Shown: one piece after another, positions 11,882 to 23,479 of the stretch
How the letters are laid out: each line of letters opens with the position of its first letter
How positions within the stretch are numbered: the first letter of the stretch is position 1
The notes under the pieces: generated by a model
The model's database searches: none
What the model was told of the DNA's origin: nothing
What the model saw: only the letters and a program-made list of their open reading frames with translations
NCBI GenBank assembly: GCA_003260075.1
Contig: QLIY01000355.1
Span: forward strand, 84,984 to 148,983
DNA from: Phallusia mammillata
Lineage: Eukaryota; Chordata; Ascidiacea; Phlebobranchia; Ascidiidae
DNA length: 64,000 bases
Direction of reading: 5' to 3'
Program-made: the position numbers and the translations under genes

Positions 11882-14800
11882 TTATCTGCTGTCGAACACA
11901 GGATAGCGATTCATTGCCTCAGAAAAATCAGGGTAAATTGTTGCGCTGTGGTTCCCTGGGGCTGGATAAACTTGTTTTGTGCCCATAATGGGGTAAGGTG
12001 AATGACGGGTATGCCCAGGTGGCAGATACCCCCCGTACGCACCGTACGCCGACTGTGGATACTTAAAACCACTGGTTCTTGCGTCATCAAATGGTGACGT
12101 CATACTTGCTGCAGCCGCGGAGTGCGCGTAGTGTAGCTGGTGAGGAGGCGGGAGGAACGCGTGGGTGGATGGATGAAGATCAAGACGACCGTGATCCTCT
12201 GCTCGAAGTGGGACTCCAGATCCTGGATGCAGGAGATGGTGAGGGTGATGCCCTGACGTCACGTCCGCTAGAGGAGGAAGGGAGGAACCCAGTGACGTAT
12301 CGGTTGCGTAGGAGGAGCTGGGCGCTGCGCTTGTGTCGCTAGAAGAGGAAAAGTTGTTTGGCGGAGATTGGTGAAGGTCATCATGTGGGGACCGAGAGTT
12401 TGTTTTGGGATTGCTTGATTCTGAAAGAGAAAAGTTGTTTGTTACAAGTCTTTTGCGTTTAAAACTTTTCCATCACAAAAATATTAGCACATCCTGCTTG
12501 CCATAATAATTGTAAAAATATGATTCTCGTGTGCGAAAAAATTATACGGCTATTATAGGTATGTCGGGAAAGTTTTTGAATTAAACAAGCATCTTACACA
12601 AAAAACAACAAGTAAATCATAACCTAATAAAATAAAATTCTAGCCATTTTAATATGGTTGATATGCACCTATTGAAACACGTGTTTCCGGAAAATAGAAT
12701 GACTGGTCAGAAGTAATTGAGCAGGAAACATATTCTAACATTCTTGTAAAAACAAGAGGGTTGTTCTTACATGGCAACGCGCAAGTTAATGCGTTGGCTG
12801 ATACGCCAAGATTTGTCTAAAGCAGTTTGTGCTTTTTATGCCACACGTCAGAAATTGCATATTGATCAAACCAACAGTAAATCAGCCTAATGTCAACTCC
12901 CTGATGCGAATGTGGTTTCACTTTGACAAAAATAGCCAATCTGTCAACTAGAGCTTACTATATGACTGTAAAAAAGACGTATATGACATTGCCAACAGCT
13001 TTTCAACGCGCAGACATCGGGAGGTCTTGTGCTAACATCGGTCGACGCAGAAACTACAAGGTCTTACCCTTCGATGCACTCTCGTTAAGTTGAAGTACAC
13101 GATGTTTGGCGGCTACTCCCATCAATTGTAAAGAGCTGGGCCGATGATAGCTACGCGGTCGACTTGCAGATGCCGCTGTTCCTAACACTTCCATTGTGCT
13201 GTAACAGAAACACGAAATTTGAATAATGCTTTGATTGGTTTGACATAGAGGGGTTTGCGCGGGATTTATTCGTCCAAAAGACAGCATCTTTTCGACTTTT
13301 GCTACATTAAACTATGTGTATTAATTATCATGATGGAGGGTGAAATTTATTCTTATTTTGAAAGAGTTTTTTTCTGACCGATCCGAATACAGATGATTTG
13401 CTGCTTTACCAACATTATTTTGGAATCGGTAAGAAAATGTTATGGTGACAGCCGACAGGGGAAATTCGCATTGGTTAGGTTTGTAGATCTGACTTGACTT
13501 TCTCTTTTTTTTTGATGAATTCAAACTTGAATTGCAAAAGTTTTTTTTGATGAATTCAAACTTGAAATGCAAAAGTTTTTTTTGATGAATTCAAACTTGA
13601 GTTGCAAAAGTTTATGGTAAAAAATCTGCCACCAGCACGATTTATGTAAACGTGATCAAGTGGACAATTTTTGCGATCCTTTAATTTGTTAACATACAGT
13701 GGTGGCCAAACTACGGCCCGCAGTCCGGTTTCATCCGGCCCGCCAAACACCTTGCCTGGTTTTTTTCCAAGCACCATATTTACCACTGTGAACATATATA
13801 AACCTTTTATTAAATACAAGTGTAAACAAGATGGTGTTATTTATTGTTATTCTACTACAATAATATATATTTTAATAAAGATGGCAACCAGTTACGACAA
13901 ATTTTACGTAAATCTCATTTAATCCGGCCCTCCAGTGGCAAGACAGTTGCAAATTTGGCCCTCTGGTAAAAAAGTTTGGCCACCCCTGACATACGGGGAA
14001 GCCAATGAGCCTGCGACGGGATTCGAACCCACGACAGGAGCTTTTCCTTGGCGGTTTACTAACAGATCTACACACGCTGATCGTCGGAATGCTTCAGGGC
14101 AGATCCCAGTGAAAAGTGTATGCTTATCTTAGCCGAATACATTCGGGTTTATGTTTTACCAACGCGTGGAACATTTTTACCCTTTCATCCGAATGTTCCC
14201 CGCGAAGGTTGTAAACTTTGCTTCACTCCACACGAACTGTTACAACCAACGTGGACGGTATTGGAAACACCGGGGATGTTATATTGGCTTGTGGCGAGTG
14301 ATCGTGGACAAATTTAGAGGTGACACCTTTAGATCGTGCGGATCAGGAAAAGACTATGTAACGACAAATTCGCCCTGAAATACGTGAATCGCGTTCTGAT
14401 TATTGTGCATTAATTTCGGAAATATTTTGGCTCAGATTACCGTTTGGGACGTGGTGGGGGGTGGTAACTCGTGTTTTATGGCTGAGTTACATATTTTCAC
14501 ATTTGCTTTATCAGTTGCGCAACCATTGTTCTGTATTGGCTTAAAATTTTGTGCTTCTACTTCATGAGGCTATTATGTGGACAAATTGTTCGCATAGTCG
14601 TAACGTAATGACAAAACACCTGTGTAAAAAAGTTTAGAACAGTGATTGTACGAGATAGCTTGCAATTTCTTTTTTGACAAAACTATTTGTGCAATTGTTT
14701 GCATATTGATATTTAATCATAGTGAATCAAGTTTTTCGTCTAAAATGTTTTACAAGTCCTTTTACCTATTTTGTATTACTAATATCTGTTGGATACAAAA

Positions 14801-17800
14801 ATATTTACTAAATATGCAACATGATGGACTAAATATTTGTTTGGAATTTTATATTAAACGTATATCCCACAACCCACAAACCTTCAACACTTTACATTAT
14901 TTTACGGTAAAAGCAAAACTTCTTACCATTCTTCCGGGTCGCAGTCACGAAAACCTTTCGCAAACGGATTGCTTTGGATCTTTAGCTGCGTAATCTGCAA
15001 TAAAAAAGAGCGTTTACAAACCTTCATGCAAGTCACATTTCTGTGTTTTACTTTTAACACTTCACCTTACAATTTGAATATTTCACGTTTCACTTTGTAA
15101 TTTAGCAAGATCATTGGTCGGCATACTATTTTTTCAAAACGTTTATGTTCTTGCAAGATTAATTATATGTCATCATGTTTTATGATGTTATGTTACGAGG
15201 ACACAAATTTGTTTTTTGAATGTTTTGTGCTATGTGGCTTTTCGCGTTGTTTCGGCTTTTTGCGAAGGGCTTTATTTTATAGAATGTTTTTCAATCATAT
15301 TTGGAGGTTTTCGGAAAACCTGTTTTGTGTGAAAACTTTTACAGTCCTCTTGGAGGAACAGCGACGTTGTTGTCTGAAAACAAATGTGAGTGCACTGGTA
15401 CCAGCGCCCAACAAATGTGAGTGCACTGGTATCAGCGCCCAACAGTCTACTTCGCGAAACCCTCGCATACAAACACAATCATGCCACGAGCTAAGTTTCC
15501 GGTGGACTTTAGGGCAAAAACAAAACAACGAATTAAATCCCTTTCCATTACGTGCAGTGCATTGGAAGGCGGCACGAAACAGTTTCGCGATTGTTTATTT
15601 GCATTTGGATCACCGAAGGCCATCAAAGTCAAGCAGGGCATCCGTGTTGCGTGACGCCATGAGCGCTGAGATCACGATTTCACCAAATCCTTCATTTCCT
15701 TGAAACTTCGCACATTTGCTCGATACCCAGCGCTACGCGCCGTGGGCATGCTGACTGGCACACGTTGCGCTTGACTGAGGAACTTTGAATCCTCTGCACA
15801 CATCAGTATGGCTATATATACGCGTGTGTACACACATTAATAACGCCTAAAAAGTGTCGGTAAAAGCATCAGGCTGACGCTGGATTTATGATGAACCGGT
15901 GGCCGGATGCTCGTTTATTTAACCTCACCCACTTTATGGATTTGCGTTTCGCACCTGGGTTACGGCATTAATGAAACTATTTGTCGGCCGGAGTGATACG
16001 CTGCGAGGTGTTGATGGACTGAGGTAAATATACGTTTAACTTTATAAGTGTGACAACGTAACTTACTTGTGGACTTTTAAGAATAGGTTTAAACACTAGT
16101 ATTGTCTCTAAAAATATACGTTGCAACAAACTTTTTAATTACTTTACTTTAACGTGACAGAAACACGATCGAAATGCGTCTATTGCGAAACGAGAGAACT
16201 ATGCGACGACGAATTACTGAAATCTAGGTTTTAATTAGTTTGTTTACACGTGTGTTATAAAGCTTTAACATTTGTAATAAATTAGTGAGATGTGATGTTA
16301 TTGGTCTAAATTTGTCCTCTCACAAACGTTATTCCCGACGCAATTTGGAGCTCGTGTTTCAAACGTTTTAGCTCATATTTTGTGATGTTTACAATTCTGG
16401 CAGATCGACCCTGTAATCCAACTAGTCTGTCACTTTTCGAGCATTCGATCCCACTCCAATGACTCAACACACGCCAACTTGTTTACTTTGGTAAGGGTAT
16501 TGGCAATAATGCGCTATCTCTCTCGCTGTTTCGGCGCTACCATGCCTAAAACAACACACCATGGAGCGCAACGGAAAAGTGACGAGCCCAAAACGCATTC
16601 ACCTGGCCTGGGTTTAGCAACGAGAGCTTGAGCATTCCAGTGCTGACAGCCTCTGCCACGCTCACTCAACTCGACGCCTTTTGAAGTCCGCGCCCGCACT
16701 TGCACGGCTTCGAGAGCGCTACGGCGATATTATGATGAATGCAAGGGGTGGGTATGTACCGCGCGTGCCCCTGTGTACCCAGGTCAAGCCCCAGCCCTCG
16801 TAATGGGTTGCCCTTTGACTCTAGGGGCGCGAAACGAAAGTCTTTGTTCTCCTATAATATATAGAAGCTTGGTTGAAGACCCCTGCGAAAAATCAGATAT
16901 ACCCCAATATCTATATCACGCCAGTTGAAAGATTGCCTGTGGGTTAATTGATCGTTTGGGGGCTGAATGCGATTTTACTTCTGACACAGCGACCGGAAAT
17001 CCAGCGCTAACTAAACATGAAATTGCAAAAACAGTCTAGAGTATTTTACATTTGAGTGCGTGAACGCGATTGCCTTTAAAAAGTACATAAACATCGTGCG
17101 ATGTTGAGTCATTCTTCGTGGGTCGCACCTTGTTTAACTTTCGTGACTATCGGTGGCTCTGACAAAACCAGCCTAAATGCCCCTTAATCTTCTTCACCTT
17201 CCAGACACGCGAATATGTGGGCAGGCCTCGCACTGCGACTACCCCCGCTTTTGGCATGCGTACCATCAAATATCAAGTCACGATTTGTCTTTTGTTTGGT
17301 CAATAGTCTCTCTACTGTGCCCATATACAATAGGACGGGGACTGGCCGGCGCGCGTGCCACCAGGGCCCTTTTGTACCCAATGTAGAACCAAGTTCCCCA
17401 GGTGCTGACAGGTTTATTCACTATCAGCAATTATTGTGTATCTTATACTTCCCTTATTTCATTCGGTTTTGAGGGATTGCCTGTCAAAATATGCCACTGG
17501 TTCTAGTGTTTGGGCTGCCTGGGTGTGTGCTTTCAGTATTCCACCCTAGCACGGAAAATAGAAATATGTGCCTGTTATTTTGGGACGTACGTTGTGCAAT
17601 ACTAGATAGTTAAAAGACCTGCTCTGCTTCGGTAATACGCCTAGCAAACAACGTCAGAAGTTGATATAATGGTATGATATATTCGTGAGTCCTGAATAAA
17701 ATGAGTGCCAGCACTTGTGTTCGTTGATAGATATAAGCTTAGATTTACTAAATCCACCTACAACGTTTACGTTTATTTTTAAAATTAACTCAAAACCCAG

Positions 17801-20800
17801 TTATGATTTACCCGGTGTTTACTAACATGTGGAAGTTTGCGGATTGAAAATAAACTAAACACTTGCATATGTCAAATACATGTAAACGTTTGCTTCATTA
17901 CTAAAAAGCGATTTTTCACTTTTGCTTTAACAAATATTAACATTTTTTTACTTGTATTGTTAAATACATTTTATGCGAACTTATAAAGCAAAAGACAATT
18001 ATGCGAACTCTTAAATCAAAACATGTTTTTACAACCGACAAATATGCGAATCAAAAACTATCTTTTAATTATTGCCGTTTCTGTTTTTTACCGATTTTCT
18101 ATCGATGGATTTTATGATGTTGCAAAAAATATTTGATTTGCCTATCGTTGGTTGGTTTTTGATATCTTAATGTGACTAATGGAGAGTTTAACTTTTTATG
18201 AAACTTTTTCTGGTGCAAATACGTTTGGTACTTGCCCGGTGGTTTTGGTAAGCCGTTACAGCTGTGAACTTGGTTTCATCGAACACGAAAGTCTTGAAGT
18301 TTTGTTCTGCCCTGAGCACGCTGTCACGTCCTTTGTCAACCAACACAACATGAAACCGTGGTTGGAAACGATGCATCGAGTTAAGGATAATCTGCAATGC
18401 AAAATACAACAATTTAATACGAGATGATCGGCTGATTCGGTATCACAACGTTAATGCGTCTGGCGTACTATGATTTATGTATATCTGTAGCGTGATCGCT
18501 GGTCGGCATGGACGCTTTAGGGCAGATCCCAGTATGATTATGTCCATCTTTAAGAACGATATTTTTATAGATTAGCAAATAAAACTGTTTCCAATTAACG
18601 TGATCGCAGCCTACGTACAACATCACCAGCATAATAAATCCATAAATTTGTTGTAAAAGTTTGCTTTCCTTCTTGTCCACCCTTGCTTTAATTTTTAAGA
18701 CAAAGAAACAAACATTGGCACTGAATTTTCGGTAGCAGCATCCCCTCAATTGAGCCTAGAGCAATTACGTATTGCTTGTGATGTGATTGAGGCGTCAAGT
18801 TCAAACAGCGAAACAAAATGGCGGCTGTGGGATCAAAAGATAAAAGACCCCGAGCGACTTATCTCGCGTTACGCGGCGGGGATTCGGTTAAATGAACTCG
18901 GCCTTAACCTTTATCACTTCGATGTCAAGTGTACGAGCGCCTTTGCCCACGTTACATCACGATTTTAGCTATACCTCCTACAAGCACGTTTTTTGGATTA
19001 GGTAGAGAGCTATAGATTGTCGTATATATTGGCGAAAGTGCCAATGTGGATTTATTTGCTTACTCGGCGGGGAATTTTCGTAAAGGAGTTTTTTACAATC
19101 GTTGGTCAATAAGATAACTACCAAGAAGCAACTTTTTTATCAGCGATAATTCAATAAAGATGAATTCGGGGCAAAGCCACACCGAGAGGTTATGTTCTGC
19201 TTTCTGTTTAATATCCTTCGACATTTGCAAACATTTTCTGTACCCTGCACGCACATGGTTGTTATTAAACCCTAGCAATGCGACACGCAATCCATTTCCA
19301 TCATATTGTAAACCGATATATATATATATATATATGTTCCTTACATGTCCGTTGTCGTCGAGAAGGTTGTTTGTAAGTTTTAACTTGTCGAACGAAACGA
19401 TCTGTTTCATCCAATGTCCTCCTTTTGCGGGTGAATCGGGATGAACGTGGATTCGTGGAGGCATCGAAGCGTCGGCCTTTCCCGCCACCGACCAACTCGA
19501 TCTGCAGAAAATATTGTTTGGAGCTGATAAGCATTCCTATAATGAAATAGACACACACAAAGTTCTGTGTTTCCGACATCACTGAAAAAATTTGGCGATT
19601 AATTTTGAGATATTTGCCTTCAGCCTTTCAAATCCTTTTAACGTCTTGTATTGCGAAAGGTTAGCCTTTTTACTATTTGTAACCGGGAAGCAATGCTTTT
19701 AATTTAATGAAGATTTTCAGTTTACAAAAAAATAATTTGATCAAAATACTTAACATGTAGTAAAGTAATCATTACATTTTTTGGTACTGATGTTCTTACG
19801 TGTGAAAAGCGTATCTGTATCTTTTGTCATCGACCGCTACGAAGTCCATTAGTAGAATATATTCGCTGTCGAGGTCAAGACCAAAGACTTTGACTTGAAA
19901 AGTTGGAAACATTCGTCTGCAAAAACAAAAAGATTGAAAAAACAAAAAAAGAAAAAAAGAACTCAGAAGATTAGGGTTAATAAAACCCTTTTTTGTCAAA
20001 ACAGGTGTAGGTGAAGATAAATTTGCTATTAAACTATGTGTATTTGGATAGATTCCAAACACATTGTGGGTCTATATAATTTTTTAGTCGAAGCAGTTAT
20101 GCACTCCGTGAAACGATAGGTCTTTACTGTTCACCTTTTGTTCTTCAGCGAATTGACTCGAAGCAATTCTAAAAACTAAGACCGAACGCACGCTTCAAAG
20201 AAACTATTTGGGTTTATTTCACTTGTCCAGTAAAGTCGAAGTTAAGTTTTCAAGTCCAATTCGTCTAACTCTAAACAAGTCGTTTCTTACTAAGTAATTT
20301 GAGCATCAACTGCCAACAAGTTACTAGATTGCAGAAACCCGGCCAAACGACAACAAATCGATCTTGTGTTAATCCAGACTGAAGGGACCTTTCTTCCGGA
20401 TTCCGGTTCACAAGTGATCAATCCAGGAAAAAAACGGCATAGGTCACAAAGGTCAACACATCCCAATGACAGTTGCGACAGGTTCAAGGGATCGGACCTT
20501 AACCTGACCTTAAACAGGCGATCGCCACATAATTGAACACGGGCATTAATTGTCCGAGACGAGCGGTAACGGCCGGACGTCTGCACTCTTGACGCACGTG
20601 GACACCGTACGTCTTGCTCACGTTTCATGAGCTCCAAGTCCTCATGGTCGATCTTCCCCCAGTGGCACGGCTGGTAATTTAACCTTGGCGCAACCGCGAA
20701 GGTTGAAATCAAAGGAGCGGTCAGCTTTATCATGTCTTGACCCTCCCGACCCCTTCATGGGCAAGTGTTTTTAAAAGTAACAAAGTTCACACGACTCGCA

Positions 20801-23479
20801 TCGATTTACAGACTGGCCAGGTCACTCGGTTGCCACTGACTAGCCTTTAAGATCGAAATCAGGCCCCTAAACGCGGTAACCTTCTACTTTTAGCGCCACA
20901 TTAGACGTTGTTATACTTGTTGAACACTTCCACTGCTTGATGACCCCCCGATCAATTTTTTGCCAAATTCAAAAAGGTTTTTGTTTTTGACCATATTGTT
21001 GTACTTAACAGATGTTTTAATCATTATAAATTAAGTAACTCTTTAACTTTCTACATGTTATAACTTATCTTGTTTAACATACATTTGGTTAGATATCCTA
21101 CATGCTTGGTTTCAATTTTAAAACTTCTGCCTGTTGTTTTTCTAATACCATTAAAAGAAACCAATGCCATCGGATAGAATTTTGGAACATTGGAAAGAAA
21201 TAGTTATCTTTAAAATGCGTTTGAAAAGGCCAGTAGTTTTTTTAGCTTCTTTGATTAAATTAACCCCGACCTCTCAGTACAGATTAAAAACTATTCGTTC
21301 CGACACAGACTGACGCTGACCAGATGTAAACTCAAATATCCGGTAAACAAATGAAAATTCCTTTCTCAGTTTAATCCAAAAACTCTTTGCTTATCAGAGG
21401 TTTCTTCGTAAACACATAAACACGAGTCTGGTGGTGTAATGGGCCTTGGGAAGCGGCCACACCCTCTCTAGACATAAAAATGCGAAAGAATGTTTGAAGT
21501 TTTTGACGGCTTTGATTGGTTGCAATAAGCTTTTGTTTTGCAACACGAATGGCCATCCCCAATTATTTTTTTAAGGAACCCAAATGTTTTTCAGATTGGT
21601 TTTTCCTCATTGTTGAGAAATAAATGTGCTAAAATGCTTTAGGAGAAAGTTTTTGGTCGTGGCAAACCTGCGATGTTAAAAATTTTCTGCCTTGACAAAA
21701 AAAACGACAGACAGATAAAACGCAGGAAATTGAAGCTCAAAAAAGCTAAAATTCATTCAATTTTTTTGTGTGTGACAAAAACACAAAATCGCAGAACGTT
21801 ATTTCGAAAAGCCTGATTTTTTAACATAGCGGATAACGATTATTTAATTAAAAAATTGTGTCTGCTTTTCTGTTTTGTGCAAATTAGCCTTTGAAAAACA
21901 TGACATTGACCTGCATTTTACTGTTGAGCGAATCGAATCGGCGAAAAACTTTAAATTGTGCCTCAGGAAGTATCAAATGAGCCAGAATTAGCTCATACCT
22001 TATAGTCGGACTAATATCTCGAATAATGCTGCATTCTTAGTCCTTCCAACATTGTGGTTTTCCTAGGAAATTGCCTAGATGTAAACGGAAGCCACCAACA
22101 CGTGCTACACGACTTCATCATTTTGATTTAGAACATTGGCAACGATCCGTGACTTTTAGAGTGTCGAAACCGTCGCCATTTCAGCCGCTTTTCTGATGCT
22201 TTACCACCTTTTACCAATTCACAGGATCACGACACCGGAATCACACTTAACGCCTCGCTTGACGGTTTTGTAATAAACGAGCTTTATGTTCCCAATAGGA
22301 GCATGGGTTGGGGCACAGAGGGCAATTGTACTGGTGGACGCTTTTTTTGTTTGTTTGTTTTTCGTGAAATGCTCTTTTATTGAGCGTAAACGAGGTGTCA
22401 AGGTAGTTGGTAAATTTTCGGGTTTCGTTGAAATTGCGGACCACACACGAAACGCTGAGGGGAAACTGGCGTAAGATTATTAACCTCTCGCTGAAATGCG
22501 TTTGCAAACAACTTTGAATTACTGATGACATATATCTCGAGTTTTATTGCAGTACTGCTAAAATGTCATGGTCCATCGTGAAATCGCATTTAGGCCCTGT
22601 GATTTCTGACATAAAACATGACAACAACAATGGGAGAGACAGCGATGTACAAAATCAGATTTGAAGATAGCTATTTCCAGCAAATACTTTTTTGTTCACT
22701 ATATGTTTTTTTTTATTTCCAATGGCCCACAGGTACATAGTCTACTGCAACATTTATTTGTTTTGACTATTACAATTTTTCCATTTAAGGTTGTTTTTAG
22801 ATAAAACAATTTAAACATTGCATAGTTACCTTCCCGCTTTCGTGACAATCATCTCTGTTCCAAGTTCATTAAACTCATTCCACAGTGATTTCATCTCCAG
22901 TCGCGCCTCGACATTTGCCACCTTCTCATTCTTACGAAACGGCTCGTGACGTGTACACGATGACGTAGGCGAAGTTGATGACGTAGCGGCGTGACTCAAC
23001 TCCCCCGTCGTCGTGCCTTGCTTGTCCATCTCGGCAAGCGATTGTTCGAACTTTATCAAATCCACATTGTTTTGGGAAAGGCCCTTGTTTTGATTTTCGT
23101 ATGGTGGCGGAGAGTGATAGTGACCTCCGGCGGATGAAGTGTCACGGTAACTGTCGCCTTTGCCGCTCGCGTCGCTGTCCATCGGGTAGCCGTGCAATGC
23201 GTCGGCTTTGCCGTATTCGGGGTAGCCGGAATTTCCCGGCGAAGGATTATGCTGCTTGTCTTCTGGAGCTGGATAGAACGCCGCATCAGGGTAGTGTATG
23301 AAGTGGTCAAACTGACGGCTCGGCTTGCCCAAGGTCACCGGGGTTAAATGGGCTTGCCCAGGGACCGGGGCCATATCGACATTATCGGAAATGTCGGGCG
23401 ATGGGTTCTTCTCTCTTACCGCATGATGGGCTAACATCGAGTGAAATGAATCATTAGCGACGGCGATTCGGGTGCACAT
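11882..23479 (-). CDS. Tbx1/10: T-box transcription factor Tbx1/10
   Basis: Seven coding exons: 23479-22830, 19916-19800, 19501-19345, 18391-18236, 14994-14927, 13198-13068 and 12420-11882. Phases match throughout, giving 605 residues. The T-box spans about residues 190-380. Diagnostic strings include [109 protein letters not shown] and [14 protein letters not shown]. These match the Tbx1/Tbx10 class, which binds DNA in the nucleus and patterns pharyngeal and cardiopharyngeal tissue in chordates. The C-terminal region ([13 protein letters not shown], then His-, Pro- and Tyr-rich sequence) resembles the vertebrate post-T-box segment. The donor after exon 18391-18236 is GC instead of GT. I chose the first in-frame ATG (23479); a second Met 12 codons on (23443) is possible, as are upstream exons. 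The stop is TAA at 11884-11882. Confidence 0.96.
13506..13610. repeat. Three-copy 35 bp tandem repeat in a Tbx1/10 intron
   Basis: Units 13506-13540, 13541-13575 and 13576-13610 each read T8, then GATGAATTCAAACTTGA, then a short tail ending GCAAAAG. They differ from each other at single bases. Confidence 0.95.
13697..13988. mobile_element. hAT-type MITE
   Basis: The left end CAGTGGTGGCCAAACT and the right end AGTTTGGCCACCCCTG are imperfect inverted repeats, and the interior has no coding capacity. ACATA directly flanks both ends (13692-13696 and 13989-13993), which is shorter than the usual 8 bp hAT duplication. It sits in the Tbx1/10 intron between exons 14994-14927 and 13198-13068. Confidence 0.8.
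13995..14115 (-). repeat. tRNA-derived SINE-like fragment
   Basis: On the minus strand it contains GGTTCGAATCC inside a short T-arm-like stem (14020-14040), the RNA polymerase III B box. A weak A-box-like stretch lies upstream. It lacks a proper acceptor stem, so it is not a working tRNA. Its minus-strand start (CTGGGATCTGCCCT) recurs at 18520-18535. Confidence 0.65.
15380..15441. repeat. 31 bp tandem duplication
   Basis: Two 31 bp units (15380-15410 and 15411-15441) differ by one base. They lie in the Tbx1/10 intron between exons 18391-18236 and 14994-14927. They open a spurious frame on the + strand that shows no protein signature. Confidence 0.95.
15600..17460. other. GC-richer block inside a Tbx1/10 intron
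   Basis: This part of the 3.2 kb intron is visibly richer in G+C than its surroundings, with runs such as 16560-16820. No open frame in it shows a known domain or exon borders. It may be regulatory or an old insertion. Confidence 0.4.
18450..18540 (-). repeat. Dispersed SINE-like fragment
   Basis: On the minus strand it opens CTGGGATCTGCCCTAAAGC, shared with the repeat at 13995-14115. Further on it contains ATCATAGTACGCCAG, shared with a fragment at 58960-59000. It lies in the Tbx1/10 intron between exons 19501-19345 and 18391-18236. Confidence 0.7.
19316..19335. repeat. (TA)n microsatellite next to a splice donor
   Basis: About nine TA units start roughly 10 bp inside the intron that follows exon 19501-19345 of Tbx1/10. 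Confidence 0.9.
20441..20510. promoter_or_regulatory. Nuclear-receptor half-site cluster (DR3 and DR5) in Tbx1/10 intron 1
   Basis: At 20441-20455 there is AGGTCA-CAA-AGGTCA, a perfect direct repeat with 3 bp spacing. At 20494-20510, on the minus strand, there is AGGTCA-GGTTA-AGGTCC, a direct repeat with 5 bp spacing and one mismatch; this is the retinoic acid receptor/RXR geometry. A further half-site-like GGTTCA lies at 20481-20486. Function is inferred; only the motifs are seen. Confidence 0.55.

Noticed and set aside
14020-14040. Possible tRNA gene from the GGTTCGAATCC motif
   Set aside because: No acceptor stem or normal D arm can be folded around it, so it is a SINE or pseudogene remnant.
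13671-14132. Open frames on both strands around a hAT-type MITE
   Set aside because: They are formed by the transposon ends and the SINE-like repeat, not by a gene.
15167-15703. 178-codon open frame on the + strand
   Set aside because: It lies inside a Tbx1/10 intron, spans a 31 bp tandem repeat and shows no domain or coding-like composition.
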